Under the pieces are notes generated by a model that saw only the letters and a program-made list of their open reading frames with translations, did not search any database and was not told where the DNA came from. From Streptomyces sp. NRRL F-5727 (GTDB lineage Bacteria > Actinomycetota > Actinomycetes > Streptomycetales > Streptomycetaceae): a DNA stretch of 61,008 bases. Made by a program: the position numbers and the translations under genes. The stretch lies in assembly GCF_000719555.1 (NCBI RefSeq), contig NZ_JOGX01000039.1:1-61008 (forward strand), given 5' to 3'. Of this stretch, positions 23,940-32,729 are shown in pieces (positions within the stretch are counted from its first letter, which is position 1; the number at the start of each line of letters is the position of its first letter).

Positions 23940-25858
23940 CCGACACGTACCTCGACAGTCCGCCGCTCACCGACGAGCAGCGGACCGTGGTCGAGCAGCC
24001 CTGGGACGCCCGGGTGCTCGTGACCGCCGGAGCGGGGGCCGGCAAGACGCACACGTTGGTGCGCCGGCTCGACGCCCTGTGCGGACACGCGGACCCGGAG
24101 GAGGCCCTGGACGCCTCCGAGATCCTGGTGCTGACCTTCTCCCGGGCCGCCGCGCGCGAACTGCGCGAGCGGATCGTCCGACACGGCGACCGGGCGACAC
24201 GCGTGCGGGCCCAGACTTTCGACGCCTGGGCGTACGGGGTCCTGCGGCAGGCACGGCCCGACGAGGAGTGGAGCGGTGTCGGCTTCGAGGAGCGGATCCT
24301 GGCCGCCGCACAGGCGGTCGAGAAGGGCGCACTGGAGGTGGGTGACGCCGTGCCCCCCGCCCACGTCGTGATCGACGAGGTCCAGGACCTGCTGGGCAGC
24401 CGCCGCGAGCTGGTCGAGGCGCTGATCGACCGCTACCAGGACAGCTGCGGTTTCACCGTCGTCGGTGACGCCGCCCAGAGCGTCTACGGGTTCCAGATCG
24501 ACGACTTGGCCGAACGGGCCGACGAGACGGGGCGATTCTTCGACTGGCTGCGCGCCTCCTACCCCGACGACCTGATCGAGCTGCACCTCACGGCGAACTT
24601 CCGTGCCGTCACACCCGAGGCCAGGACAGCGCTTCACCTGGGCCCACAGCTGCAGGAGGTGACAGATCCCGAGGAGGCCGGGCGGCTCTACGAGGACCTG
24701 CGCGAACTCCTCCTGGAGCCCGCCAACGTCCTGGCGGATCTCACCGATCCGCTCACCCTGGACGGTCTCCGCAGGTCGCCCGACACCTGCGCTGTCCTCA
24801 CCCGCGACAACCGCCAAGCCCTCGCCGTGTCCGAGCTGCTGCACGCGCACGGTGTGCCCCATCGGCTGCGACGCCCGCTCGAGGAACGACCGGTCCCGTT
24901 CTGGGTCGCCGAACTACTGCGCCGTACCGAGGCGAACAGCCTCACCGAGGACCGCTTCCGCTCCCTGCTCGCCGCAATCCCCCTGCGGTACGAGGCGAAC
25001 CCGGCCGCGTTGTGGACGGTGCTGCGCCGCGTCGCCCGCGGCGCCGGTCGGCACGTACTCGACCTCGAGCAGCTCCGTCGCGTCGTCGCCGACGGGCGCT
25101 TCCCCGACGAGGCCGCCGACCCGGAGACGGAACGGCTCGTCGTTTCCACCGTGCACCGGGCCAAGGGGCTCGAGTTCGACCGCGTGATCGTGCTCACCCC
25201 TCCGTCCGTCGGCGAACTCCGCAAGCAGTACAAGGACGACCTCGACCTGCCCGCAGAGGCCCGGGCCCTGTACGTGGCGATGACACGGGCCCGCCAGGAC
25301 CTCCACCACGTGGCCGTTCCCGAACTGCCGCTCGTCCGGCGCGCGGGAGCCCGGAAGGCCGTCGGGCGACGGTACGTGGCCGGGTGGCGGCCCTACGACC
25401 GGTTCGGAATCGTCGCCGAGGCCGGTGACGTCGCCCGTGACGTGCCCGCGTGCCCTGGGCAGGACGCCCCGGCGGCCCAGGCGTATCTGCTGGAGCGGGT
25501 GGCCCCCGGGGACGCCGTGGTGCTGCGCCGGCGCCACGACGTACCGATGGGCGAGCATCAGAGTCCGCCGTACGCCCTGCTGCACGAGGGCCGGGAGATC
25601 GGAGAGGTCTCCGAGCGCTTCCGCGAGGACCTGTTCCAGGTCCAGAAGGTGAACCGGACCTGGGACCCCTGGTGGCCGGACGAGATCCACGGGATACGCG
25701 TCGACGCCCTGGAGGCTGTGACCGGCAGCGCGGCCGCCGGCGCCAACGCCGGCCTGGGTGACCGCGGCGTGTGGATCGCCCCCCGGCTCACCGGCCTCGG
25801 CCGCTTTCGGAGGGCCGGCGCCGGCGAGGAGCTCGACGAGAAGGAGAGGAACACATGA
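23936..25858 (+). CDS. UvrD/Rep-type SF1 helicase
   Basis: 640 aa from GTG 23936, coupled to the upstream stop. SF1A motifs in order: LTDEQRTVVEQPWDARVLVT, Walker A AGAGAGKTHTLVRRL, VIDEVQDLLGS (motif II), VVGDAAQSVYGFQ (motif III), LTANFRA (IV), VSTVHRAKGLEFDRVIVL (V) and ALYVAMTRARQDLH (VI). The last 150 residues have no recognised nuclease domain. UvrD-type helicases unwind or strip DNA 3' to 5'. Within this operon it probably processes invading DNA together with the two SF2 helicases. The stop overlaps the next ATG as ATGA. Confidence 0.93.
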   Translation: MTDTYLDSPPLTDEQRTVVEQPWDARVLVTAGAGAGKTHTLVRRLDALCGHADPEEALDASEILVLTFSRAAARELRERIVRHGDRATRVRAQTFDAWAYGVLRQARPDEEWSGVGFEERILAAAQAVEKGALEVGDAVPPAHVVIDEVQDLLGSRRELVEALIDRYQDSCGFTVVGDAAQSVYGFQIDDLAERADETGRFFDWLRASYPDDLIELHLTANFRAVTPEARTALHLGPQLQEVTDPEEAGRLYEDLRELLLEPANVLADLTDPLTLDGLRRSPDTCAVLTRDNRQALAVSELLHAHGVPHRLRRPLEERPVPFWVAELLRRTEANSLTEDRFRSLLAAIPLRYEANPAALWTVLRRVARGAGRHVLDLEQLRRVVADGRFPDEAADPETERLVVSTVHRAKGLEFDRVIVLTPPSVGELRKQYKDDLDLPAEARALYVAMTRARQDLHHVAVPELPLVRRAGARKAVGRRYVAGWRPYDRFGIVAEAGDVARDVPACPGQDAPAAQAYLLERVAPGDAVVLRRRHDVPMGEHQSPPYALLHEGREIGEVSERFREDLFQVQKVNRTWDPWWPDEIHGIRVDALEAVTGSAAAGANAGLGDRGVWIAPRLTGLGRFRRAGAGEELDEKERNT

Positions 25859-28800
25859 CGCACGTGGCAGGCCGACACGCCGAGCACTACCGGGTCCGGG
25901 ACGAGGAGCTCCTCGTCGGGCTGCGCCGTGAGCTTCTGGGACCGGCCCCCGACGATGCTCCCGAGGACCTGGCCGAGGTCCTCGTCCAGGACGCGCCGAT
26001 CGACCGCTACGTCGTCGGCGTCCTCTACCCCCGGTCGACGGATCCGGCCGCTGCGGACCTGCTCCGCGCTGCGGAGCAGGAGCAGAACAGCCCGGACGAC
26101 GCACCTGTGATGTCCCGCAAGGACATCGACGAGCCGGCCGCCTCCGACGAGGCGGGCACCTCCGGATCCCGGCGCCCCTCATCGATGGGCCTCACGTTCG
26201 CGGTCGATCCGGAGGAGAGCCGGTCGATCGTCGTCGGTGCCCGGGCCGCCGCCTACGTGCCCACCGACGCGGCCGGGCGTCCCGTCCCGGCCCGCCGGGC
26301 CGAAGCACGTACCACCTCCGACCAGCAGGAACAGTGGCATCGCACGATCCTGTCGCTGCCGGACACCACCATCGATGTGACCACCCCTAACCCGAAGATC
26401 GAGGTCGAACTCGGGCACGGGGCCGCTCTCCGGGTCAACGTCCGTCGCCCTCACGCGGCCACCGGCACCGTGACCGTCACCGTGACGCTGGTCAACACCC
26501 AGCGGGTCGGCGAGTACGACCTGCAGGACGCCGCCTCCCTCTTCCAGTGCGGCCTCACGGTCCGGGCATCGAACGGTTCCGGAGCCTTCGTCGAACGCCC
26601 TGCCCCGCACACCTCCCACGACGAGGAGGTGGCCACCAGCCGTCTGCTGCACCGCCACGCACCGACCTTCGCAGTCGGGCACGGGTGCGCCGCCGACTGG
26701 GACTGGCCCGCGCCACCGATCGGAGTCACGGACGCCAGGAAGGCCGCTGTGGACGAGATCCGCAGCGAGTTCGTGCCCGCCGTCGAGGTGCTGCTCGCCG
26801 ACTCCAACCCCGAGATCGACAGTTCGGCTCTGTCCATGCTCGGGCTCGCCGAGGGCTCGGACACCGAGATCCTGAGCGCGCTGCGCGCACTCGCCGACGG
26901 GTACGAGCAGTGGATCGAGCGCAAGCGGTCCGAGGCGGGCCTCCTCGCGGCCACTCCGCACGCGAGGTCCGCGGCCGATCAGGTCGACAGCTGCGGCGAG
27001 GCGCTGCGCAGGATCCGTGCGGGCATCGCACTCCTCGCCGACACCGAGAAGCCTGAACTGATGCGGGCCTTCCGCCTTGCCAACCGGGCCATGGCCGATC
27101 AGCGGGCTCGGAGTGCGTGGGTCAAGGCGGGCAAAAACGGCGTGCCGGACCCGGCGGTCGGCCGCTGGCGCCCCTTCCAGATCGCGTTCGTCCTCCTCTG
27201 CCTGTCCGGGATCGACGACCCGAAGCACCCTGACCGCAAGATCGCCGACCTGCTCTGGTTCCCCACGGGCGGCGGGAAGACCGAGGCGTATCTCGGACTG
27301 ATCGCCTTCACGGCGTTCCTCCGCCGCATCCGGAAGGGAGCCGACGGCGGGGGCGTGACCGTCCTCATGCGCTACACCTTGCGACTGCTCACCCTCCAGC
27401 AGTTCGAGCGGGCCGCGATCCTGCTCTGCGCCATGGAGCGCATGCGCCGGGACCTTCCCTCAGAACTGGGCACCGAGGAGTTCTCCATCGGGATGTGGGT
27501 CGGCAAGTCGGCGACACCCAACACCCTGGAGAAGGCCGACGAGAAGCTGGACGAGCTCCGCCGTGACCTCGGCCGGCGGCTCGCCACAGAGAACCCCGTC
27601 CAACTGCACGCCTGCCCCTGGTGCGGGACCAGGCTGGACGCGCGAGCCTACGCGGTCGACCTCGGCGCCCGGCGGATGCACGTGCGCTGTCCCGGCGAGG
27701 GCTGTGACTTCGCGGACGGCCTCCCGGTCCACCTGGTCGACGAGGCCGTCTATGACGCCCGCCCGACCCTGGTCATCGCCACTGTCGACAAGTTCGCCTC
27801 GATGCCCTGGCGGCCGGAAACCGCGGCGCTCTTCAACCGGGACGACCCGAAGGACCCCACGCCTGCGCCCGAACTCATCGTCCAGGACGAACTCCACCTC
27901 ATCTCGGGACCGTTGGGCACTCTCACCGGCCTGTACGAGACCGCCGTCGACGCCCTCTCCGACCGTCCCAAGGTGATCGCCTCCACGGCGACCATCCGCC
28001 GCGCGGTCGAGCAGGGGCGCAGCCTCTTCGCGCGCGAAGTACGCCAGTTCCCGCCGGCCGGACTTGACTCCCGGGACTCTTGGTTCGCCGTTGAGACGCC
28101 ACGGGAGGAGAAGGCCAGCCGCCTGTACGTGGGTCTGCTGGCCCCCGGCACGAGCCAGTCGACCCTGCTCATCCGCACCTATGCCGTCCTGATGCACCGG
28201 GCCCGGCAGGCCCGGACGAGCGACCAGGTCCGCGACGCCTACTGGAGCCTGGTGGGCTACTTCAACAGCCTCCGACTCCTGTCCGCGGCCGAACTCCAGG
28301 TCCACGACGACGTCGTGGACTATCTGGAGCTGCTGGCCGAGCGGGAAGGCGTGGAGGTCCGGTCCACCACCAACTACTCGGAGCTCACCAGCCGGGTCGA
28401 CGCGAGCGACATCCCCGCCCGCCTCAAGGGCATCGAGAAGCGGCTTCCCGACGAGGACACGGTGGACGTCCTCCTCGCCACCAACATGATCGCGGTCGGC
28501 GTGGACGTGGACCGGCTCGGGCTGATGGCCGTGATGGGCCAGCCCCAGACCACCGCGGAGTACATCCAGGCGACCAGCCGCGTGGGCCGTGCCCACCCTG
28601 GTCTGGTCGCCGTCATGCTCAACGCCACCCGGTCCCGCGACCGCTCGCACTACGAGAACTTCCTGCACTTCCATTCGGCTCTCTACCGCGAGGTGGAGTC
28701 CACGTCCGTCACCCCCTTCTCCGCACGCGCCCGCGAGCGCGGTCTCCACGCCGTCGTCGTCGCCCTCGCACGCATCCTGCTCCCCGAGGCCCGGGACAAC

Positions 28801-29142
28801 GACGCCGCCGGAAAGGTCGCCTCGTACGAGCACCGGCTCCGTCAGGACGTGAAGAAGATCCTTCTCGACCGTGTCGTCGCCGCCGTCCCCACGGAGGACG
28901 ACGCGACACCGCCGCCGGAGTTCGAGGCGGCGTCGCGCGCCTTCGACGAGTTCGTCGACTGGTGGTGCGACGAGGCCGACGTCCACGGCGGCCTGCTCTT
29001 CGAGCCGCAGCGGGGAGACCGGAGGCCGTCGCTGCTGAAGTCGTACGACGACGAGTCCGAGGACGCCGAGGCGTGGCCCACCCTGTGGAGCCTCCGCGAC
29101 GTGGACGCCGAATCCGCCCTGTTCCTGGAGGCATCCCGATGA
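25855..29142 (+). CDS. drmA: DrmA-like DISARM helicase
   Basis: 1095 aa from ATG 25855. The N-terminus (RVRDEELLVGLRRELLGPAP, then PIDRYVVGVLYPRSTD) is typical of DISARM DrmA proteins. Walker A is WFPTGGGKTEAYLGL near residue 467. A zinc ribbon lies near 585-620 (CPWCG and CPGEGC). Motif II is the DrmA-type QDELHLISGPLGT near 674 instead of DEAH. The helicase C-terminal domain has ATNMIAVGVDVDRLGLMAV and YIQATSRVGRAHPG. In DISARM, DrmA and DrmB form a complex that binds and moves along foreign DNA. Here DrmB follows immediately with an ATGA overlap. Confidence 0.9.
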   Translation: MTHVAGRHAEHYRVRDEELLVGLRRELLGPAPDDAPEDLAEVLVQDAPIDRYVVGVLYPRSTDPAAADLLRAAEQEQNSPDDAPVMSRKDIDEPAASDEAGTSGSRRPSSMGLTFAVDPEESRSIVVGARAAAYVPTDAAGRPVPARRAEARTTSDQQEQWHRTILSLPDTTIDVTTPNPKIEVELGHGAALRVNVRRPHAATGTVTVTVTLVNTQRVGEYDLQDAASLFQCGLTVRASNGSGAFVERPAPHTSHDEEVATSRLLHRHAPTFAVGHGCAADWDWPAPPIGVTDARKAAVDEIRSEFVPAVEVLLADSNPEIDSSALSMLGLAEGSDTEILSALRALADGYEQWIERKRSEAGLLAATPHARSAADQVDSCGEALRRIRAGIALLADTEKPELMRAFRLANRAMADQRARSAWVKAGKNGVPDPAVGRWRPFQIAFVLLCLSGIDDPKHPDRKIADLLWFPTGGGKTEAYLGLIAFTAFLRRIRKGADGGGVTVLMRYTLRLLTLQQFERAAILLCAMERMRRDLPSELGTEEFSIGMWVGKSATPNTLEKADEKLDELRRDLGRRLATENPVQLHACPWCGTRLDARAYAVDLGARRMHVRCPGEGCDFADGLPVHLVDEAVYDARPTLVIATVDKFASMPWRPETAALFNRDDPKDPTPAPELIVQDELHLISGPLGTLTGLYETAVDALSDRPKVIASTATIRRAVEQGRSLFAREVRQFPPAGLDSRDSWFAVETPREEKASRLYVGLLAPGTSQSTLLIRTYAVLMHRARQARTSDQVRDAYWSLVGYFNSLRLLSAAELQVHDDVVDYLELLAEREGVEVRSTTNYSELTSRVDASDIPARLKGIEKRLPDEDTVDVLLATNMIAVGVDVDRLGLMAVMGQPQTTAEYIQATSRVGRAHPGLVAVMLNATRSRDRSHYENFLHFHSALYREVESTSVTPFSARARERGLHAVVVALARILLPEARDNDAAGKVASYEHRLRQDVKKILLDRVVAAVPTEDDATPPPEFEAASRAFDEFVDWWCDEADVHGGLLFEPQRGDRRPSLLKSYDDESEDAEAWPTLWSLRDVDAESALFLEASR

Positions 29143-30995
29143 CCCCGCCCCCCGCGCGTCGCCGCCGTACCGGTGCGAACGGCGCGCCCGCGCCGAGCCT
29201 GCCCCGACGAGGCGCGGTCCGCCGTGCCCAGATGATCACCACGTACGGCGTCGGGTCCCTGATCGCGGTCGACCACGAGTCCTTCGTCGTCTCCGGTCTC
29301 GACGGCGCCGACGAGCACTGGCTGCCCGCCGAGTCCCCGCGCATCAGTGAGCGCCGACTCGCCCGACTCCTCGAGGTGGACTACTTCCGGCTGCCGCCCG
29401 CCTCCGAGGACACCAGCAAGGACGGGGTCCGGGTCCGCCGGTTCCCGATCATGCACTCCTGTTCCGAGTGCGGCGAGCTTCGCCGGTGGCACCAGTTCAA
29501 TCCGCCCCCGGGACGCAGCGAGTGCGGATCGTGCGGGGTCGACCTCGTCCCCTCCCGCTTCGTGATCGCCTGTGAGGCCGGGCACCTCGACGAGTTCCCG
29601 TACTGGCACTGGGTGCATCGGTCGTCGGCGGGCGGAGCATCCACATCGGGGCAGTGCGGCGGCACCCTCGGGCTGCGTTCCTCCGGACGCAGCTCCTCCC
29701 TCCGCTCCATCATCGTGTCGTGCACCTGCGGGGTGCCGGACGTCTCGATGGAGGGCTCGTTCCGCCGAAACGCCTTGAAGGACCTGGGGCTCCGGTGCCG
29801 CGGCACACGTCCCTGGCTCGGCACGTCCGTCCCCGCGGATCCCTGCGTGCTGTCCGCCCGCACGCTCCAGCGCGGTTCCTCCTCCGTGTGGCAGCCCGTC
29901 CTGAAGTCGGCCCTCTCCATCCCCCCGTGGAGCGACGGGCGGGCCGACCCGCTCGACGAGCACTGGGAGGAGCTCCGCAAACTCGAAGGACGGGACGCGG
30001 TGGAGATGTGTCTCCGGTTCGTCTTCAAAGGCGACCCCCCCGTCCCCGTCGACGAGGTCATGGCCCTCCTCGCCGCCGAGCGGGAGGAGGATCCGGAGGG
30101 CGACGGAACTCCCTCCTTCGACCGCCGCTATCTCGCGCTGCGTCACAAGGAGTACGAGCGACTCCGCGCGGGAAACGACGAGCGCGAGCGATCCCACAAG
30201 GAACAGTTCGTCTGCGAGACACCGGTGGGCGATCCGGCACCCCTGGCCCCCCTCGGGATCACCGGCCCGATGCTGGTGAAGAAGCTCCGCGAAGTCCGAG
30301 CGCTCAAGGCGTTCACCCGGCTCGCCGACCCCGACTCGACCACCGAGGGCAAGGAGGCCGCGCTCTCGGCCTCGCCCCTGTCCTGGCTGCCCGCGATGGA
30401 GGTCCGCGGCGAGGGCGTCTTCCTCCGACTCGACGAGGACCGGCTGGAACCATGGGCCGGCTCGGCGCCCGTGGCCGCCCGGGCGGAGCGGATCCGCGCG
30501 GCACACGAACGGCTCATGCGGCAACGGGCGACGGACCCGGACCTCGTCCCGCCCTCCCCTGCCGGGCCGCGGATGATCCTGCTGCACACGTTGGCCCATG
30601 TGCTGATCACCCAGTGGAGCCTGGCTGCCGGATACCCGGCGGCCGCGCTCCGCGAGCGCCTGTACGCCGACGAGGGCATGGCGGGGATCCTGGTCTACAC
30701 GGCGACGAGCGACTCGGCCGGCAGCCTGGGGGGTCTCGTCGCCCAAGGTGAGCCCTCCCGGCTGGCCGACGCCGTCCGCGGGGCCGTGCACCGGTCCGCA
30801 TGGTGCTCCTCCGATCCCCTCTGTATCGAATCCGGGGCGTCGGGAACCGCCGGTACCAACCTCGCTGCGTGTCACGCCTGCGTGATGCTCCCCGAGACGA
30901 GCTGCGAGCACAACAACACCCTGCTGGACCGTGCGCTGCTCGTGGGTACACCGGAGGATCCTTCGATCGGGTTCTTCGCCCGGCTACTCGCCTGA
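29139..30995 (+). CDS. drmB: DrmB-like DUF1998 protein of DISARM
   Basis: 618 aa from ATG 29139. The N-terminus RRAQMITTYGVGSLIAVDHE is the DrmB opening motif. A zinc-ligand region has HSCSECGELRRWHQF, SECGSCGVDLVPSRFVIACE and GHLDEFPYWHWVH. The DUF1998 C-terminus has LHTLAHVLITQWSLAAGYP, ATSDSAGSLGGLV and the closing NLAACHACVMLPETSCEHNN. DrmB is the obligate partner of DrmA. No phospholipase D-type drmC follows; the next gene is an unrelated small membrane protein, so the operon ends here. Confidence 0.92.
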   Translation: MTPPPARRRRTGANGAPAPSLPRRGAVRRAQMITTYGVGSLIAVDHESFVVSGLDGADEHWLPAESPRISERRLARLLEVDYFRLPPASEDTSKDGVRVRRFPIMHSCSECGELRRWHQFNPPPGRSECGSCGVDLVPSRFVIACEAGHLDEFPYWHWVHRSSAGGASTSGQCGGTLGLRSSGRSSSLRSIIVSCTCGVPDVSMEGSFRRNALKDLGLRCRGTRPWLGTSVPADPCVLSARTLQRGSSSVWQPVLKSALSIPPWSDGRADPLDEHWEELRKLEGRDAVEMCLRFVFKGDPPVPVDEVMALLAAEREEDPEGDGTPSFDRRYLALRHKEYERLRAGNDERERSHKEQFVCETPVGDPAPLAPLGITGPMLVKKLREVRALKAFTRLADPDSTTEGKEAALSASPLSWLPAMEVRGEGVFLRLDEDRLEPWAGSAPVAARAERIRAAHERLMRQRATDPDLVPPSPAGPRMILLHTLAHVLITQWSLAAGYPAAALRERLYADEGMAGILVYTATSDSAGSLGGLVAQGEPSRLADAVRGAVHRSAWCSSDPLCIESGASGTAGTNLAACHACVMLPETSCEHNNTLLDRALLVGTPEDPSIGFFARLLA

Positions 30996-31064
30996 CCATA
31001 CGTGCGGGAGCGGTGCCTCGTTAGGCTGCCTTCAAACACGTCGATACGAACACGAGGTACCGCC

Positions 31065-31373
31065 ATGCCCAGCGCCCGCACCCTCTCCCCCGCCATCGCC
31101 GCCGCCGGTCTCGTGGGCGGTTACGCCGTTGCCCGGTGGACCAAGAAGCGGCCGTTGGGTGGGGTGGTGCTCGCCGTGGCCGGTGGGGTGGCGGCTCGGG
31201 AGTGGCAGCGGGTGGGTGGGGTCAAGGCGGCCGTCGGATTGTCGGCCGCTTACGTGGCGGCCTTCGGCGGGTCGCATCCGTTGGCCAAGAAGGTGGGGGC
31301 CTGGCCCGCGGTGTTCTCCGTGGCCGGGGGGATGGCCGCCGTGTCCTGGGCCGCCACCCGCGAGCGCGGCTGA
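31065..31373 (+). CDS. Small membrane protein of unknown function
   Basis: 102 aa from ATG 31065 with GAGG upstream. It is largely Gly/Ala-rich with about three hydrophobic stretches (LSPAIAAAGLVGGYAVARW, GGVVLAVAGGVAA, AVFSVAGGMAAVSWAA) separated by Lys/Arg residues. I do not recognise a family. It lies 69 bp after the defence operon but its codon use and Gly/Ala character look chromosomal. Its last codons and stop belong to a 26-bp sequence that is duplicated just downstream. Confidence 0.7.
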   Translation: MPSARTLSPAIAAAGLVGGYAVARWTKKRPLGGVVLAVAGGVAAREWQRVGGVKAAVGLSAAYVAAFGGSHPLAKKVGAWPAVFSVAGGMAAVSWAATRERG

Positions 31374-31412
31374 GCCGGACTCGGAGGGCCGCCACCCGCG
31401 AGCGCGGCTGAG
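31349..31412 (+). repeat. 26-bp direct duplication at the 3' end of the small membrane protein gene
   Basis: The same 26 bases, ending in the stop codon (GCGCGGCTGAG), occur at 31349-31374 and 31387-31412, a 38-bp period. The second copy is outside the gene. Confidence 0.9.
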
Positions 31413-31442
31413 GCTCCGTCCCTCCCTCTGGGCGGCCCGGCG

Positions 31443-32711
31443 TCAGGCGCCCAGGGCGTGGCTGATCGTGTGGATCGTCAGGCCCGCCAGGGCGCCCACC
31501 ACCGTGCCGTTGATGCGGATGAACTGGAGGTCGCGGCCGATGTTGGCCTCGATCTTCTTCGAGGTCTGGTCGGCGTCCCAGCCGGCCACCGTGTCCGTGA
31601 TCAGGGAGGTGATCTCGGAGCGGTAGGTGGTGACCAGGTGGGTGGCGGCCTGTTCGAGCCAGCCGTCGACCTTCTGCTGGAGCTGGGGGTCGGAGGCCAG
31701 GCGCTTGCCGAGGGAGATCAGGGAGGCGCGGGCGCGGAGGCGGAGCTGGCTGCGGTCGTCCTCGGCGGCCGCCAGGATGAGGGCGCGGACGGAGGCCCAG
31801 GCCGAGGCGATGACGTCCTGGATCTCGGGGCGGGTCAGCAGGTCGGACTTGAGGCGTTCGACGCGTGCCCGGGTCTCCGTGTCGGACTGGAGGTCCGCCG
31901 CGTAGTCCGTGAGGAAGCGGTCGATGGCCCCGCGCGCCGGGTGCGTCGGCATGTCGCGCATCTCCGTCACGAAGCGGAGCAGCTCCTTGTAGACCCGCTC
32001 GCCGACCTTGCGGTCGACGAAGCGGGGGGTCCAGCCGGGGGCGCCGCCCTGGACCGCGTCCATCACCGAGTCGCCGTGGGTGACGAGCCAGTCGTGGGCG
32101 CGGGCGCAGACCAGGTCCACCGCCCGGTGGTGCGCCCCGTCCGTGACCATGCGGTCCAGGGTCTTGCCGAGGCCGGGGGCGACCTCGGCCTGGTCGGCGC
32201 GGCGGGTGATCGCCTCGCCGACGACCGCCTGCACGTCGGCGTCCCGGAGCACCGTGAGCGCGCCGCGCAGGGCGGTGGCCGCCTCCGCCGTCACGCGGTC
32301 GGCGTGCGCCGGGTCCGCGAGCCAGCTGCCCAGGCGGCGGGCGACGCCGAGGGTTCGCAGGCGGCCCCGTACGACGTCGGCGGAGAGGAAGTTCTCCCCG
32401 ACGAAGGAGCCGAGCGAGGCGCCCAGCTGGTCCTTCTTCGTGGGGATGATCGCGGTGTGGGGGATGGGGAGGCCGAGCGGGTGGCGGAAGAGGGCCGTGA
32501 CCGCGAACCAGTCCGCCAGCGCGCCGACCATGCCGGCCTCCGCCGCCGCGGCCACGTATCCGGCCCAGGCGCCCGCCCCGCTGTTCTCCGCCCAGGTCGC
32601 CAGGGCGTAGACCACGGCGACCAGCGCCAGCAGGCCGGTCGCCAGGGCCTTCATCCTGCGGACGCCCCTGCTCTTCTCCTCGTCCGCGGCCGTGTACGAG
32701 AAACTCACCAT
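31443..32711 (-). CDS. DUF445 family membrane protein
   Basis: 422 aa from ATG 32711 with AGGAGG 8 nt upstream. Two N-terminal hydrophobic segments (LATGLLALVAVVYALATWAE; AAAAEAGMVGALADWFAVTA) carry the family signature ADWFAVTALFRHPLG. A long amphipathic helical region follows and a C-terminal membrane segment (INGTVVGALAGLTIHTISH). DUF445 proteins (Bacillus YheB is a relative) sit in the membrane; their role is unknown. It begins 18 bp after the ABC ATPase gene ends and is probably read from the same transcript. Confidence 0.9.
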   Translation of the reverse strand: MVSFSYTAADEEKSRGVRRMKALATGLLALVAVVYALATWAENSGAGAWAGYVAAAAEAGMVGALADWFAVTALFRHPLGLPIPHTAIIPTKKDQLGASLGSFVGENFLSADVVRGRLRTLGVARRLGSWLADPAHADRVTAEAATALRGALTVLRDADVQAVVGEAITRRADQAEVAPGLGKTLDRMVTDGAHHRAVDLVCARAHDWLVTHGDSVMDAVQGGAPGWTPRFVDRKVGERVYKELLRFVTEMRDMPTHPARGAIDRFLTDYAADLQSDTETRARVERLKSDLLTRPEIQDVIASAWASVRALILAAAEDDRSQLRLRARASLISLGKRLASDPQLQQKVDGWLEQAATHLVTTYRSEITSLITDTVAGWDADQTSKKIEANIGRDLQFIRINGTVVGALAGLTIHTISHALGA

Positions 32712-32729
32712 CCGCCACACCTCCTCACA

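Noticed and set aside
28842..30911. Long open frame on the minus strand opposite drmB (689 codons) and similar long antisense frames elsewhere
   Set aside because: In DNA this G+C-rich, antisense frames stay open by chance. The plus-strand frames here carry recognised motifs and coupled starts.
11188..30995. BREX, Pgl or Druantin as the identity of the defence island
   Set aside because: No PglX-type methylase, PglZ or BrxC/PglY is seen, so BREX/Pgl does not fit. Druantin uses one large DruE with helicase and DUF1998 parts plus DruA-D; here helicase and DUF1998 are the separate DrmA/DrmB proteins.
11160..31064. Island carried by an integrative element
   Set aside because: No integrase, transposase, tRNA-end repeat or flanking direct repeat was found around the island; the tRNA-Leu is 11 kb away.
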